NCBI GenBank assembly: GCA_016219765.1
Contig: JACRKM010000125.1
Coordinates: forward strand, 1 to 9,424
DNA length: 9,424 bases
From: Candidatus Woesearchaeota archaeon
Lineage (GTDB): Archaea; Nanobdellota; Nanobdellia; Woesearchaeales; UBA11576
Reading direction: 5' to 3'
In this document: piece by piece, positions 1-5,472 of the stretch
Position numbering within the stretch: the stretch's first letter is position 1
Layout of the letters: each line of letters opens with the position of its first letter
Made by a program: the position numbers and the translations under genes
The notes under the pieces: generated by a model
The model's database searches: none
Seen by the model: the letters and a program-made list of their open reading frames with translations, nothing else
Told to the model about the DNA's origin: nothing

Positions 1-114
1 ACGGGCTTCATGCCCGTCTTGAGGTGGGTTGCATCCAGATAGTCTGGATGTTCCGAAAATCTTTGATTTTCGATAATAAGGGAGGCACTCCCTTATGTGG
101 CGATCCTCGTGCCA
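1..114. repeat. Array of perfect short hairpins (left non-coding region)
   Basis: Four perfect inverted repeats lie head to tail: 1-17 (6-bp stem, 5-nt loop), 32-50 (8 bp, loop tag), 54-72 (8 bp, loop ttt) and 76-96 (9 bp, loop gca). A weaker one, 98-114 (TGGC/GCCA plus an inner GA/TC), follows. The last four start at 32, 54, 76 and 98, exactly 22 nt apart, and the first three of these are separated by 3-nt spacers. Stem sequences are unrelated to one another, so this is not a CRISPR or a simple tandem repeat. No ORF of note covers it. It could be a structured RNA, a protein-binding array or folded single-stranded DNA; the sequence does not decide. Confidence 0.7.
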
Positions 115-194
115 GCGCTGTAAGTATAAAGCTAAACAAATACATTTAGAGCGCTGCAGTCGAGACTATGATAGTCAATAAGATCATGACTGCA
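113..194. other. Further stem-loops beside the hairpin array
   Basis: CAGCGCT (113-119) can pair with AGCGCTG (150-156), leaving a 30-nt loop that contains the 14-mer repeat at 130-143. TGCAGTC (155-161) pairs with GACTGCA (188-194) and encloses GACTA-tga-TAGTC (164-176), another triloop hairpin. The two outer stems share bases 155-156, so they compete slightly. The rest of the stretch to 240 shows nothing I can assign. Confidence 0.5.
130..143 (+). repeat. 14-mer AGCTAAACAAATAC, copy 1
   Basis: Exact copy of a 14-mer also present at 3794-3807 (plus) and 9182-9195 (minus). Here it follows CGCTGTAAG (116-124) and GTGGCG (97-102). Both of those blocks are also present, in the same order and inverted orientation, at the right end of the window. 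Confidence 0.7.
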
Positions 195-240
195 AACAGG
201 ATTCCGAAGAGTAAACGTCGTGTTCTCTGATTCAATGTCT

Positions 241-1044
241 TCACCGACCAAGAATTCGATCAAGCAATGTTCTTTTCGCCCGATATTTACTAGCCAGCAC
301 TCGCGCCTCCGGCGCTACTCCGACAAGACAACCATCACAGCAATCTAGATCGTAGTCGCTGTAAACACAAGCTAGACTGTAGCCGACGTCGCCAACGACC
401 CAAAGCCGCATGTTTTCCTTTTCTCGTGGTGAAACGACAAAAATTCCCATTGCAGTATCGTAACCAAATTCTTTCGCTCGTGCGAAAGCAGCAGTATCAT
501 ATTCGCTAAGTAATGTTTTATCTCCACGCGCTAATGCAACCCAGACCGGGTTATCAACGGATTGTCCTTTGTTGAGACATTTTCCTGCATATTGTACGAG
601 TTGTTCTTTGCTGAATTCTTCTCCTTGTAAACCTGCGTAGGTTCCTTGTGGAAGAACTAAAGCACCATTGTGCAATTTACTCTTAGAAGTCAGTTCTAGT
701 AATGGTTGAGCGTCAAGAACGACTTTCATATTTCCTTGACTGTCGTATGCTGGAGCGTCTCCTGTGTCAAAGTATTTCTTCCACCAAGAATCTTTTACTT
801 CTTGAGGAACATTACTATTGAGAACGTCAACTCTTCGTTGCATGATCTGCGCAGCACTAGCAGGAACAAAACCCTCTGCAACAAGCAAGGGCATCTGCTC
901 TGTGTTGCTTCCGTCGAATAATACATAATCGATCTTTTCATGCGGATGAACGGCAAGGGTTCTGTACGGATGCCCACCCAGTTGAGAAATAACTGGCTGA
1001 TTATTTTCATTATCATTTAATTGTAATGATCTCAAAACGTGCAC
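241..1044 (-). CDS. Uncharacterised 267-aa protein
   Basis: Complete minus-strand ORF from a GTG start at 1044 to a TGA stop at 241. I do not assign a known domain. There is no signal peptide, membrane segment or evident catalytic motif. Conserved-looking stretches are around residues 160-185 (NPVWVALARGD), 195-215 (GYDTAMGIFVVS) and 217-245, which carries a cysteine cluster (LDCCDGC) before GVAPEAR. Proteins with a similar NPVW..LARGD / MGIF / LWVVG / GVAPEAR layout are, to my recollection, common hypothetical proteins in DPANN genomes; this is memory, not a search. A TATA-like box at about 1070-1077 lies 26-29 nt before the GTG, so the mRNA is probably leaderless. Codon use looks more A/T-ending than in the exosome block. 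Function unknown. Confidence 0.75.
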   Translation of the reverse strand: MHVLRSLQLNDNENNQPVISQLGGHPYRTLAVHPHEKIDYVLFDGSNTEQMPLLVAEGFVPASAAQIMQRRVDVLNSNVPQEVKDSWWKKYFDTGDAPAYDSQGNMKVVLDAQPLLELTSKSKLHNGALVLPQGTYAGLQGEEFSKEQLVQYAGKCLNKGQSVDNPVWVALARGDKTLLSEYDTAAFARAKEFGYDTAMGIFVVSPREKENMRLWVVGDVGYSLACVYSDYDLDCCDGCLVGVAPEARVLASKYRAKRTLLDRILGR

Positions 1045-1069
1045 CCCAAATAGATTAACTAATAAAACA

Positions 1070-1089
1070 GATATAGTTCAACGTTCAAC
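1070..1089 (-). promoter_or_regulatory. Promoter of the 267-aa gene with 7-bp tandem doublet
   Basis: Read on the minus strand, GTTGAAC occurs twice in tandem (plus 1076-1089) and runs straight into ACTATATC, a TATA-like box about 26-29 nt before the GTG start at 1044. The doublet sits where a BRE or an upstream operator would be. Placement is by spacing and motif only. Confidence 0.5.
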
Positions 1090-1198
1090 CTCATCTTAAT
1101 AAACTTTCGCTTTTTAGTCACTTGAAGGTAGTAATAACTTGGTTTTGGGTGCGGGACAGAGCATCAGGTTTCTACTTGTGCGCTTTACCTCACATTTT

Positions 1199-1723
1199 TC
1201 AGACCACCTTCAAATACCCATATACGACGATGCCATTTGCCAGATTGTTGAGCAGCTCTGGACTGATAGTTTTCATGTCCGGCTCGAATAAGACATTAAT
1301 ATTTCTGTTCAATGCTTTCTCGAATTTGCTCAAATCAAGTTTTATCCGCTTTGCCTGGACAAAAAGGTCGATATCGCTTTCTTCAGTATCTTCTCCTCGG
1401 GAAGCGCTTCCGAACAGCACAATACACGACGAGTACGCTGCTTTCTCGACCGCGTTAAGAACACCCGTCTGATAAAGCCTTAAGATGATGTTCTGGGCTT
1501 TAAGGAGCTTGAAAAGGAGGCTTTCCCTTACTGCTCTGAACGAGGGGTACAAACCAGTCTTGTCATTCATAATAAGCCCTTCCGCAAGCAAAGCTTTGAC
1601 GTGCAAGCGTACAGACGGCACAGAGAGCTTGATATTCCTGGACAACTCACGGATCAAGAAGGCTTTACGTGGAAAATCAAAGAACTGCTGTAAAACCTTG
1701 TACCTGTTATATTTTTGTATCAT
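1199..1723 (-). CDS. Winged-helix / minimal nucleotidyltransferase (MNT) fusion protein
   Basis: 174 aa. Residues 1-60 look like a winged HTH (FPRKAFLIRELSR, then a recognition-helix-like SVPSVRLHVKALLAEG). Residues 100-125 carry the polymerase-beta-type nucleotidyltransferase motif GSASRGEDTEESDIDLFV, with G105-S106 and the metal-binding pair D117-x-D119. The third carboxylate is not obvious: the strand that usually supplies it reads INVLFE (142-147). Related MNT proteins act as antitoxins with HEPN partners by nucleotidylating the toxin, but no HEPN gene adjoins it here, so the substrate is unknown. The ATG at 1723 lies about 28 nt from a TATA box at 1748-1755, suggesting a leaderless mRNA. 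The HTH and the repeated sites over its own promoter suggest autoregulation (inference). Confidence 0.85.
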   Translation of the reverse strand: MIQKYNRYKVLQQFFDFPRKAFLIRELSRNIKLSVPSVRLHVKALLAEGLIMNDKTGLYPSFRAVRESLLFKLLKAQNIILRLYQTGVLNAVEKAAYSSCIVLFGSASRGEDTEESDIDLFVQAKRIKLDLSKFEKALNRNINVLFEPDMKTISPELLNNLANGIVVYGYLKVV

Positions 1724-1766
1724 CTGAGATAGAGATATATCATCTGGTATATAAATGTATCAGTCC
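1718..1766 (-). promoter_or_regulatory. Promoter and candidate operator iterons of the HTH-MNT gene
   Basis: TATCATCTG occurs at 1718-1726 and 1738-1746, and a shorter match TATCA at 1758-1762, so the three sites are exactly 20 bp apart, about two helical turns. They straddle the minus-strand TATA box (plus 1748-1755) and the start codon at 1723. A DNA-binding protein on one face of the helix would block transcription. The encoded winged HTH is the natural candidate. Confidence 0.6.
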
Positions 1767-1873
1767 CTAAGATGAACTAAGAACTCAAAAACCTAACGAA
1801 TGGCCAGAGCATACTTTAAATGAGCACGATCACCCAGTCGTAGGCGGTGGAAAATGATGGATTCAACACAAAC

Positions 1874-1881
1874 TATATATA
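1874..1881 (+). promoter_or_regulatory. TATA box of the S17e transcription unit
   Basis: TATATATA predicts transcription starting near 1904, which puts the ATG at 1922 about 18 nt into the mRNA. The bases 1903-1907 (ATTGT) and 1919-1923 (ACAAT) could form a small hairpin over that ATG. Confidence 0.65.
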
Positions 1882-1921
1882 GAATGGAAAAAACGAAAAA
1901 TCATTGTGGGGTTCGAATACA

Positions 1922-2158
1922 ATGCAGCAAGCAACAGCACAGCAACTAGCAGAACGCGCCGAACAAGTTCGCAGGGTCATTATGACAATGCGCTGGGATA
2001 TAGAACACAATCAATTTAATGAGAGCAAACGATCATACTACAAAAAACTCGAAGAGGAGTACGCAATAGTAAGCAGAGAATTAGAGCAGGCACGAGGTCT
2101 GGACGATGGGACGAATCAAAACATCGCTGATCAAGAGAGTGACGCGAGAGCTCCTTGA
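1922..2158 (+). CDS. Small charged, probably coiled-coil protein overlapping S17e
   Basis: 78 aa from ATG 1922; an in-frame TTG at 1904, at the predicted transcription start, would add six residues. It is helical and charged with a likely coiled coil at residues 9-60 (for example YYKKLEEEYAIVSRELEQA) and an acidic, probably disordered tail. No family is recognised; it is not an AroQ-type chorismate mutase. The last 53 nt overlap the start of S17e in another frame, so the tail sequence is constrained by, or a by-product of, the ribosomal gene. Being first behind a good TATA box and co-directional with S17e supports it as real. The ATG lacks a clear Shine-Dalgarno site, as expected for a first gene with a short leader. 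Confidence 0.6.
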   Translation: MQQATAQQLAERAEQVRRVIMTMRWDIEHNQFNESKRSYYKKLEEEYAIVSRELEQARGLDDGTNQNIADQESDARAP

Positions 2159-2381
2159 GAAGCACAAGCAGGAATTCACTGAAGATTTCAATAAGAACAA
2201 AGCGATAGTTTCTAAACACGCGATTATCCAGTCAAAGAAGCTGCGCAATGTTGTTGCAGGATACGCTACCCACGTTGTGAGGCGGGGGGATGAGCGTAGG
2301 CCGCGGACAAGGCCGGCACTAGAAGAGATGCGCGGTGGCATGCGTGGAAGGAGAACGCGCCATTCTGAAGACAACTATTAG
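2106..2381 (+). CDS. rps17e: 30S ribosomal protein S17e
   Basis: 91 aa. The N-terminal part matches archaeal/eukaryotic S17e: MGRIKTSLIKR, then FTEDFNKNKAIV, then the IQSKKLRNVVAGYATH block (residues 41-56). It is a small-subunit protein without a bacterial counterpart. Archaeal S17e is usually about 60-70 residues; here a tail of about 30 residues rich in Arg and Gly (residues 59-86) follows, encoded by GC-rich sequence, and probably contacts rRNA. The ATG at 2106 has a GAGGT site (2094-2098) at suitable spacing. The start lies inside the preceding small ORF, implying translational coupling. Confidence 0.9.
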   Translation: MGRIKTSLIKRVTRELLEKHKQEFTEDFNKNKAIVSKHAIIQSKKLRNVVAGYATHVVRRGDERRPRTRPALEEMRGGMRGRRTRHSEDNY

Positions 2382-2394
2382 GCACTAAAACTGG

Positions 2395-2463
2395 CTTTAT
2401 ATCCTGTTATGGCCGCTATCAGGTAGTTTATGTTCTCCAAGAAAGTACCCCAAATTTTATATA
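2395..2463 (+). promoter_or_regulatory. Promoter region of rnp2, with hairpin after S17e
   Basis: Two TATA-like boxes occur: TTTATATC at 2395-2402 and the better TTTATATA at 2456-2463, which predicts a start near 2487, shortly before the ATG at 2503. Between them CCTGTTA (2403-2409) and TATCAGG (2417-2423) form an interrupted hairpin that could mark the S17e transcript end or bind a regulator. Confidence 0.5.
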
Positions 2464-2502
2464 CAACTAAAGAATTCTTACGTTCGACAAGAAAGAAGAG
2501 AA

Positions 2503-2550
2503 ATGAAGCCCAAAGCGAATTTCTCGGTGTTTATTGACAGATTTAGGTGA
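2503..2550 (+). CDS. Possible 15-codon leader ORF before rnp2
   Basis: ATG at 2503, with purine-rich gaaagaagagaa upstream, opens 15 codons (MKPKANFSVFIDRFR) ending at TGA 2548-2550. It is in the same frame as rnp2 and its stop directly abuts the TTG at 2551. Its last bases form the AGGTGAT Shine-Dalgarno site of rnp2, so ribosomes crossing it would affect rnp2 initiation. No homology is claimed; it may be fortuitous. Confidence 0.3.
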   Translation: MKPKANFSVFIDRFR

Positions 2551-2916
2551 TTGGGCATTAAACAGAAGATAAAACCTTTATTACCGACCTTGCGTGAAAG
2601 AAAACGGTATTTGGCGTTTAAAATAATCTCAGAAAGACCTATTGGGGATTTTAAGGCCGTTTCAAGCCAGATATGGGGCACAACGCTGCAGTTCCTGGGA
2701 GAATTGGAGTGCGGTAAAGCTGGAATCTTCATCCTTGCAGACAAATACAGTCAAGAAAAACAGCAAGGCATCATCCGCGTTAATCATACATATGTGGACA
2801 AGCTTCGTGCAAGCCTTGCACTGGTGCAAAACATCAATAATGAAAAAGTGATTATCCATTCGCGCGGAGTTTCCGGGATCCTAAAGAAAGCGCAAGGAAA
2901 ATATTTAGCGGCGTGA
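2551..2916 (+). CDS. rnp2: RNase P protein component 2 (Pop5/Rnp2)
   Basis: About 120 aa, full length for the family. LLPTLRERKRYLAFKIISE near the N-terminus, TGIIRVN-type QGIIRVNHTYVDKLRASLAL (residues 71-90) and VIIHSRGVSGILKKAQ (99-114) are hallmark Pop5 blocks. With Rpp30 and other proteins it supports the RNase P RNA in tRNA 5' maturation. Rpp30, often adjacent in archaea, is absent here. Start choice is unusual: there is no ATG. TTG 2551 touches the Shine-Dalgarno AGGTGAT (2545-2551) with no spacing, whereas ATT 2557 has the same 5-nt spacing as rrp42 and the 7967 gene. The true start may therefore be AUU 2557, giving MKQKIKPLLPTLRERK. Confidence 0.9.
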   Translation: MGIKQKIKPLLPTLRERKRYLAFKIISERPIGDFKAVSSQIWGTTLQFLGELECGKAGIFILADKYSQEKQQGIIRVNHTYVDKLRASLALVQNINNEKVIIHSRGVSGILKKAQGKYLAA

Positions 2917-2932
2917 TGCATGATTATACAAA

Positions 2933-2956
2933 TTTTATACCAAAACATATACCAAA
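2933..2956 (+). promoter_or_regulatory. Probable psmA promoter
   Basis: TTTTATAC at 2933-2940 predicts a start near 2963 and a leader of about 27 nt. ATACCAAA occurs at 2937-2944 and again at 2949-2956, a 12-bp period overlapping the box. Together with the strong GGAGG at about 2979-2983 this suggests psmA can start its own transcript. Confidence 0.5.
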
Positions 2957-2989
2957 GCATAATTCGTCAAAAAAGAAGGAGGGAGTGCC

Positions 2990-3721
2990 ATGCAGTCATC
3001 ATCAATTAATCATCAAATGATGGGGTACGATCGTGCGATCACGATGTTCTCGCCTGACGGCCGGCTCTTGCAGGTCGAGTATGCGAAGAAGACAGTCAAG
3101 CAGGGTTCGACTGCGATCGGCATGGTTTGCAGCGACGGCGTTCTGCTCGTGACAGACAAGCGCATCGTCGATCCACTGGTCGTCGCAGAAGCGATTGAGA
3201 AGATCTTCCAGATCGATGATCATGTCGGAGCTACCGCATCAGGGATTATCTCTGACGCAAGGGTGCTCATCGAGCACGCGCAACTCAAAGCACAGCAGCA
3301 TAACGTGACTTATGACGCGCCTATTGATACCATCTCGATCGTGAAAGGCATTTGTGATCTGAAGCAGCTCACGACGCAGTCTGGTGGTTACAGGCCTTTT
3401 GGCGTCTCGATCCTGATTGCGGGAATAGATTCCGACGGCCCGAAACTCTTCGAGACAGACCCTACCGGGATTTTTTTTCAATATTACGCGGTTGTGATAG
3501 GCGAGGGTGAAGAGGCGATCGAAGCGGTGCTGCACAAGCGCTATAAGCAAAGCATTACAATCAATGAAGGTCTCAAGTTGTGCGTCGACGCGTTGAAAAC
3601 TGCGCTTGACGAGAAGTTTGGCTCTGAACGCCTCGATGCAGCATACATCAAAACCGAAGAGCGTAAATTTACCAAGTTTGATCGAAAAGAGCTTGAGCGA
3701 ATATTCAAACACAGCAAGTAA
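2990..3721 (+). CDS. psmA: 20S proteasome alpha subunit
   Basis: 243 aa, normal length. The alpha-type N-terminal signature YDRAITMFSPDGRLLQVEYA (residues 13-32) forms the gating helix region; there is no processed N-terminal Thr, so this is alpha and not the catalytic beta. K57 in TDKRI corresponds to the pocket lysine that receives HbYX tails of PAN-type ATPases (family knowledge). GGYRPFGVSILIAG and the DPTGIFF..YYAVVIGEGEEA block complete the fold. Alpha rings cap and gate the 20S core. It heads the exosome-type operon, with a good AAGGAGGG site 6-7 nt before the ATG. A run of eight T at 3471-3478 encodes Phe-Phe at a place where the family alignment continues normally, so no frameshift is implied. 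Confidence 0.97.
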   Translation: MQSSSINHQMMGYDRAITMFSPDGRLLQVEYAKKTVKQGSTAIGMVCSDGVLLVTDKRIVDPLVVAEAIEKIFQIDDHVGATASGIISDARVLIEHAQLKAQQHNVTYDAPIDTISIVKGICDLKQLTTQSGGYRPFGVSILIAGIDSDGPKLFETDPTGIFFQYYAVVIGEGEEAIEAVLHKRYKQSITINEGLKLCVDALKTALDEKFGSERLDAAYIKTEERKFTKFDRKELERIFKHSK

Positions 3722-3729
3722 GTGCACAC

Positions 3730-3749
3730 TAAACCAAGTTAAACCAAGT
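3730..3749 (+). repeat. 10-bp tandem doublet TAAACCAAGT x2
   Basis: Two exact adjacent copies just after the psmA stop. This is one of a series of short tandem doublets in the spacers of this operon. Confidence 0.7.
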
Positions 3750-3755
3750 AAATGC

Positions 3756-3863
3756 ATGCAATCAAAAATCGAGCCAACAAATAGAAAGGAAGGAGCTAAA
3801 CAAATACCAAAAAACAAATTAAAACGAGATCGAAAAACATTGACAAAGAGGTTGAGAACATGA
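3756..3863 (+). CDS. Possible 35-codon basic ORF between psmA and SBDS
   Basis: ATG 3756 to TGA 3861-3863. The product is 35 aa, very rich in Lys/Arg (for example KNKLKRDRKTLTKRLRT). Its stop overlaps the SBDS start as ATGA, an arrangement typical of coupled genes. No Shine-Dalgarno site precedes the ATG, and the frame stays open upstream into psmA, so it may be no more than an open frame in A-rich spacer. The SBDS ribosome site lies inside it. Confidence 0.25.
   Translation: MQSKIEPTNRKEGAKQIPKNKLKRDRKTLTKRLRT
3794..3807 (+). repeat. 14-mer AGCTAAACAAATAC, copy 2
   Basis: Exact match to the 14-mer at 130-143 and, inverted, at 9182-9195. Here it follows GGAAGG in the psmA-SBDS spacer and lacks the CGCTGTAAG block seen with the two end copies. 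Confidence 0.65.
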
Positions 3864-4600
3864 TCAGCAAAGGAAGATCGCCGGTCACGTATGATCACGA
3901 GCGCATTCATCATCTCAACGTAGCGCGCCTTGATAAGGGCGGGAACAGGTTTGAAGTTCCAATCGACCCCGACAAGGCGATCGCGTACAAGCATCAAAAA
4001 GTAGGCAACTTAAGCGAAGTGTTGCATCAAAAGAAGGTGTTCAGCGACGCAAAAAAGGGAATGTTGGCTTCCGAAACCGCACTCAATTCATTGTTCGGAA
4101 CTGCTGACCCGCTCAAAGTTGCAGAAATCATCCTCAAGGAAGGGGAGATTCAGCTCACGACAGAATATAGGGACAAAATCCGCGAGGAGAAGCGTAAGCG
4201 CATCCTTGCATTAATTCAGCGAAATGCGATTGACCCAAAAACGAAGCTGCCGCATCCACTCACGCGCATCGAGAATGCATTCGAGCAGGCGCGCTGCCAT
4301 ATCGATGAATTCAAGACCGCTGAAGAGCAGCTCAATGGTGTGATCAAGAAGCTGCGGCCTATCCTGCCCATCAAGATCGAGCAGTTACGCATGAGCGTGC
4401 ACGTTCCTGCTGCCTGTGCTCATCAGTGCTTCGGCATGCTCAAAAAATTGGGGGATCTTTCCGGCGAGTCGTGGGGCAGTGACGGCAGTTTGATGGCAAA
4501 ATTGCAGATCCCTGCCGGGTTGCGTGAAGAAGTGATTGACAAGCTCAACAAGGCGACGAAGGGAGCTGTAGAAATTTCAAAGATTGAAGAGATCCAGTAA
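3860..4600 (+). CDS. Ribosome maturation protein SBDS (Sdo1 homologue)
   Basis: 246 aa, usual archaeal length, all three domains present. The N-terminal FYSH domain (about 1-90) includes VARLDKGGNRFEVPIDPDKA and the loop VFSDAKKGMLASE. The central helical domain (about 95-165) contains RNAIDPKTKLPHPLTRIENA. The C-terminal ferredoxin-like domain (about 170-246) includes RPILPIKIEQLRMSVHVPA and SDGSLMAKLQIPAGL. SBDS binds the large subunit and, in eukaryotes, works with an EF-2-like GTPase to release eIF6; the archaeal role is probably similar. Its place between psmA and rrp4 is the classic archaeal context. Site GAGGTTGA (3849-3856) lies upstream of the ATG. Confidence 0.96.
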   Translation: MISKGRSPVTYDHERIHHLNVARLDKGGNRFEVPIDPDKAIAYKHQKVGNLSEVLHQKKVFSDAKKGMLASETALNSLFGTADPLKVAEIILKEGEIQLTTEYRDKIREEKRKRILALIQRNAIDPKTKLPHPLTRIENAFEQARCHIDEFKTAEEQLNGVIKKLRPILPIKIEQLRMSVHVPAACAHQCFGMLKKLGDLSGESWGSDGSLMAKLQIPAGLREEVIDKLNKATKGAVEISKIEEIQ

Positions 4601-4613
4601 AAAACACTTAATT

Positions 4614-4633
4614 AAAAACAATAAAAAACAATA
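4614..4633 (+). repeat. 10-bp tandem doublet AAAAACAATA x2
   Basis: Two exact adjacent copies in the A-rich 84-nt SBDS-rrp4 spacer, which has no ORF. Confidence 0.65.
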
Positions 4634-4684
4634 ATAGTCAAAAAAGAATAGCCTAAAATTGTAAATAAATCTGAGCGTGAAAAT

Positions 4685-5437
4685 ATGAGTGAAATTAAAG
4701 TGAAAGATAAAGAGATCGTTGTTCCAGGCGAGACGCTCGCTATTGGCATGGATTATCTTCCAAGCCACTGGACATACCGGGAGAAAGATAAGATTCTGGC
4801 GTCAAGACTCGGTTTGGTTGTCATTGAAGGAAAAGTTCTCAAACTTGTTCCATTGTCTGGCGTTTACCTGCCCAAACGTGGCGATACGATCATAGGCCAG
4901 GTGACAGAAATATTGCTGTCGGGCTGGAGGATTGACACTAATTCTGCCTACAGTGCCGTCATGAACATGAAAGACGCGACAAGCGAATTCATCGCACGAG
5001 GTGCAGACCTGACTAAGTATTTTGACATCGGAGACTGGGTCATGGTGAAGATCATCAATGTGACAAGCCAGAACCTGGTTGATGTTACGATGAAAGGTCC
5101 AGGGCTCCGCAAGCTCAAGGGCGGGCGCATCGTCCATGTAAACACCCACAAGGTTCCGCGGATTATAGGAAAGCAGGGATCAATGGTATCTATGATAAAG
5201 CAGTATACTAACTGCAGGATTCTCGTCGGGCAAAATGGAGTTGTCTGGATCAGCGGCGACGACCCTGCGCAAGAGCTCTTGACTGTCAACACAATCAAGA
5301 AGATCGAAAATGAAGCACACCTTGCCGGCCTGACGGATCGCGTGCATTCGTACTTAGAAAAACGCAAGATGCCACACAGCGGAAGGAATATCCATGAGAC
5401 AGACATGCCTGACGTGCAATACAGTGAGCAAGAATAA
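4685..5437 (+). CDS. rrp4: Exosome RNA-binding cap subunit Rrp4
   Basis: 250 aa. The N-terminal beta domain (1-62) contains IVVPGETLA and the GLVVIEGKVLKLVPLSGVYLP stretch. An S1 domain follows at about 63-140 (GDTIIGQVTEILLSGWRIDTN; GDWVMVKIINV), then a KH domain at about 145-220 with the GxxG loop IIGKQGSM (G162-K-Q-G165). The C-terminal tail is acidic and polar. Three Rrp4 (or Csl4) subunits cap the Rrp41-Rrp42 ring and feed RNA to it. The ATG at 4685 has GCGTGA a few bases upstream. It lies between SBDS and rrp41 in the canonical order. Confidence 0.97.
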   Translation: MSEIKVKDKEIVVPGETLAIGMDYLPSHWTYREKDKILASRLGLVVIEGKVLKLVPLSGVYLPKRGDTIIGQVTEILLSGWRIDTNSAYSAVMNMKDATSEFIARGADLTKYFDIGDWVMVKIINVTSQNLVDVTMKGPGLRKLKGGRIVHVNTHKVPRIIGKQGSMVSMIKQYTNCRILVGQNGVVWISGDDPAQELLTVNTIKKIENEAHLAGLTDRVHSYLEKRKMPHSGRNIHETDMPDVQYSEQE

Positions 5438-5472
5438 TTAAGATGAACTGATTAATTAAGGTGAAATGATTA
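5437..5472 (+). repeat. 18-bp imperfect tandem duplication carrying the rrp41 ribosome site
   Basis: Two adjacent 18-bp units, 5437-5454 and 5455-5472, agree at 16 of 18 positions. The second unit has AAGGTGA where the first has AAGATGA, so only the second supplies a good Shine-Dalgarno site. It ends in the ATG region of rrp41. Confidence 0.75.

Noticed and set aside
1..114. CRISPR array
   Set aside because: The regular units do not share sequence; only hairpin geometry repeats, and there are no cas genes.
1..240. RNase P RNA, SRP RNA or tRNA gene
   Set aside because: None of the conserved motifs I know for these RNAs is visible on either strand.
1045..1198. Gene in the spacer between the two minus-strand genes
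   Set aside because: Only overlapping frames of no character; the stretch holds the promoter of the 267-aa gene.
1906..1923. GGGGTTCGAATAC resembling a tRNA T-loop
   Set aside because: No acceptor, D or anticodon arm around it; it is the leader of the small gene before S17e. At most it forms a 5-bp hairpin over the ATG.
2548..2550. TGA read through as an amino acid to fuse the leader ORF to rnp2
   Set aside because: TGA is a normal stop for rrp41, rrp42, the response regulator and the 267-aa gene here, and Rnp2 is full length without the leader.
3471..3478. Run of eight T in psmA as a possible frameshift
   Set aside because: The reading frame gives the expected alpha-subunit sequence on both sides.
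3239..3997. 252-codon minus-strand ORF across psmA and SBDS
   Set aside because: Antisense shadow of psmA, whose protein is unmistakable; the product shows no family features and no start signals.
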